NCBI GenBank assembly: GCA_963971225.1
Contig: OZ020269.1
Coordinates: 80,576,450-80,640,449 of the forward strand
Source of the DNA: Melieria omissa
Lineage: Eukaryota > Arthropoda > Insecta > Diptera > Ulidiidae
Length of the DNA: 64,000 nucleotides
Direction of reading: 5' to 3'
Made by a program: the position numbers and the translations under genes. Below, one piece after another: positions 62,207 through 64,000 of this stretch; positions within the stretch are counted from its first letter, which is position 1; each line of letters begins with the position of its first letter. The notes under the pieces are model-generated. The model saw nothing but the letters and a program-made list of their open reading frames with translations, had not been told where the DNA came from and made no database searches.

Positions 62207-62333
62207 CGCCGTAGCTCATCTGGCTAGTGCGTTGGACCGCGAGTCAAATGTGACGCACGAATCCAGGTTCAATACTCCGTTGCGTTAACACTGAAAAAAA
62301 GAAAAACAACAATTTTTCTTTCGGCGGCTGTTA
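62207..62333 (+). mobile_element. tRNA-derived SINE fragment
   Basis: The head has an A-box-like GTAGCTCATCTGGCTAGTGC and a B-box-like GGTTCAATACT; the body TTTCTTTCGGCGGCTGTT matches the SINE at 9049-9375. It directly abuts the right end of the Transib-like element. Not a functional tRNA: no sound acceptor stem or anticodon arm. Confidence 0.7.
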
Positions 62334-62395
62334 AAAGTGCTCTCCTGAAAGCTTTATAAAATCGACTTTGGCTGTTATTCCTTACGGCCACAGAA
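62334..62395. repeat. Single end of the 53.4 kb MITE family
   Basis: TTAAAAGTGCTCTCCTGAAA, then AATCGACTTTGGCTGTTATTCC and GGCCACAG; the same sequence flanks the inverted end at 53378-53445. Confidence 0.6.
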
Positions 62396-64000
62396 TTGAT
62401 AGAAATCCGATTTTTTATGTGTTTCGTTAAATGTTGCTTTGGATAACTGCATAAATAGGACGGCGTTAGCTGCATTGATTTGATATCAGTGGTCAAGAAC
62501 CGAACTAGTTGGCGAGTGGGCATGGCTTATCTTCAATATATCGTTTGAGATTCCAGTTCAGGTTTGGTATTCTGGCCACTTTGGCACTATCGGCTTCGTG
62601 CGGACTGCAGTTTATGCTGCCGCGTGAACTGGCAGCAAAAAAACGTACATTATTGAATGGTTACGTCCATGGACTGTTAGATAAAAGTGCGAAACGGAAA
62701 CAATTTTGGTTACTTTCCTAAAAAGACAAACTGATTTTTGTGCACCACGTGCTGTGAAGCAAACGAAACTGCTTAAAGTTGCTGCGAAATTTAAATTTGC
62801 CAGGCGGGAGCCATAACGAAATATTAACGCCTGCCGCGTTAATATTTTAAGAGCAACGCCGGCAAAAATCGAAGGACGACGCTACACGCGGAGACGTCAA
62901 GCCAAAAATGTATTTCGCTAAATTATTTTTTGTCAGTCTCATCAAACAATTTCCCGTTGCTGCGGCGCGCTCGACCAGGAGGAGGCGCTCGCGACCGAGT
63001 GTGTGGCGTCCGTCGGTGCGCCGCAGTTTCGCCTTCTGCTCATGGCGGGCACAGGTTCGTACCTGTCGTCTCACATGGACATCAGATCAATTATTCATCA
63101 TCATCGATTAACTTGTTTGCCGCGGATGTGACTTTTATTGTTTCATTTTTTGTCATGTCCGTCCTGCCTTGCGCACTTAAGGTCCTCGTAGCTCTTGATG
63201 CGAGTGTGTGACGGCGCGCGGACTCAACTGACGCGGCGGCGGCAAAGTCGAGTGCCGAGTGCGCCCGATTGCCTTAATGGCAATTTGAGCGCGGCGAACA
63301 AACAGCCTGCCACTCGCACTCGCATCCGTGAAATGGAAATCTCGCTATTATCCTTAAAAATTTATGGAAATTGCTTTGGTGCAGCTTTTATTCATTGCCA
63401 TCGCGTTGTGCGCGCGCTGCCTTTGTTTTCCCGTTACTGTTCTCACACCCGGTCGCATGTCCGCATCCGGATCCGCATCCGCACCCAGCGCATATCCGCA
63501 TCCGCGCACCAATGTTGCATGGGCGCCACTGGACCGCGTGCGCACTCGAGCCTGGGTGCCTCGGATGCTGTCGCGTGTGTGTGTAAATGTGTTCAATACA
63601 AGCATAAACCGGGAACCTTGCACATTGGAAAGCATTCAGTCCTGGCACATGGAACGAATGGAATAATAAAGATTTGACACTGATTTCATTTTTGAATTGC
63701 GCTGGTCGCGGCTGTAAGCTGCGTTAAGCAAATTCCGCTGAAAAGATTACTTTGCGCTTTACATTGCATACTCCTTGAGCGGGTCGTCGTTTTTCTTTTA
63801 TTAAAACGCCAAAGTCGCACGCACGCCGCCAATCGCAGGACGCATCAGCCGAATGCCAAGCTTTCGGAATCCACGCCTTACGGACTTTGCATATGTTGGT
63901 ATGTGTATGTATGTTTGAAGATATGCCACCATACATCATGTGTGCATAGATATACATGAGCATCCATTATCTCTGTTGTGCCGTGCATTTGTTTTATTGC
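62396..64000. other. No supported gene; GC-rich right edge
   Basis: 62880-63660 is GC-rich with overlapping open frames on both strands and a degenerate CCGCATCCG repeat near 63460-63530. A frame at 63364-63666 starts with a signal-peptide-like stretch (LVQLLFIAIALCARCLCF) but lacks other support. This could be a 5' untranslated exon or promoter of a gene beyond the window. Confidence 0.35.

Noticed and set aside
62207..62280. tRNA gene
   Set aside because: A- and B-box-like motifs only; it belongs to the SINE family also seen at 9049.
63364..63666. Secreted 100-aa protein
   Set aside because: The signal-like start is the only support. The rest is built from CCGCATCCG repeats, and other frames across the same DNA are equally open.

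Overview
The window reads as nuclear DNA of a higher (brachyceran, schizophoran) fly outside Drosophila, most plausibly a tephritid-like fruit fly. The reasons are short GT-AG introns of 57 to 70 bp, an AT-rich background with many small DNA transposons, clear orthologues of Drosophila centrosomin (cnn) and hiiragi poly(A) polymerase (hrg), and a complete early-embryonic mir-309/3/286/4/5/6 cluster whose mature miRNAs match Drosophila almost base for base. The species assignment is an inference.

Layout. 0-10 kb is a transposon graveyard: two copies of an internally deleted mariner (586-1523, 7076-8744), an intact Tc1-family element with an uninterrupted transposase (1595-3245), two hairpin-forming MITEs with TTAA target duplications (3349-4077, 7520-8238) and two tRNA-derived SINEs (about 9049-9375 and 9723-10136). 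A small exon at 5034-5116 fits in phase as the distal first coding exon of cnn. 11.1-11.6 kb: a secreted c-type lysozyme. 12.5-21.1 kb: cnn, with CM1 at the start, long coiled coils and CM2 at the end. 23.4-25.4 kb, minus strand: a UBAC1/KPC2 ubiquitin-pathway adaptor. 30.4-33.4 kb: hrg; after its in-frame TGA the same frame stays open for 200 codons with coding-like composition (stop readthrough candidate). 41.66-42.93 kb: the microRNA cluster, preceded by a CAGGTAG (Zelda/TAGteam) site and a TATA box. 44.7-45.8 kb: a four-exon gene for a PG-rich (SHIPPO-like) protein with a C-terminal four-cysteine zinc motif. 48.8-64 kb has no convincing host gene but holds a decayed piggyBac element, relic Tc1/mariner-type and unclassified elements, a MITE, another SINE, and a Transib-like element (60890-62206) whose termini resemble a V(D)J recombination signal.

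How the parts relate. No operon logic applies. Cnn (centrosome scaffold), the miR-309 cluster (clearance of maternal mRNA, switched on by Zelda) and poly(A) polymerase all matter in oocyte-to-embryo development, but physical proximity here probably reflects shared ancestral synteny and not co-regulation. Exon boundaries were worked out by hand from splice signals, reading phase and protein family resemblance; every junction reported for cnn, the UBAC1 gene, hrg and the 44.7 kb gene keeps the reading frame.
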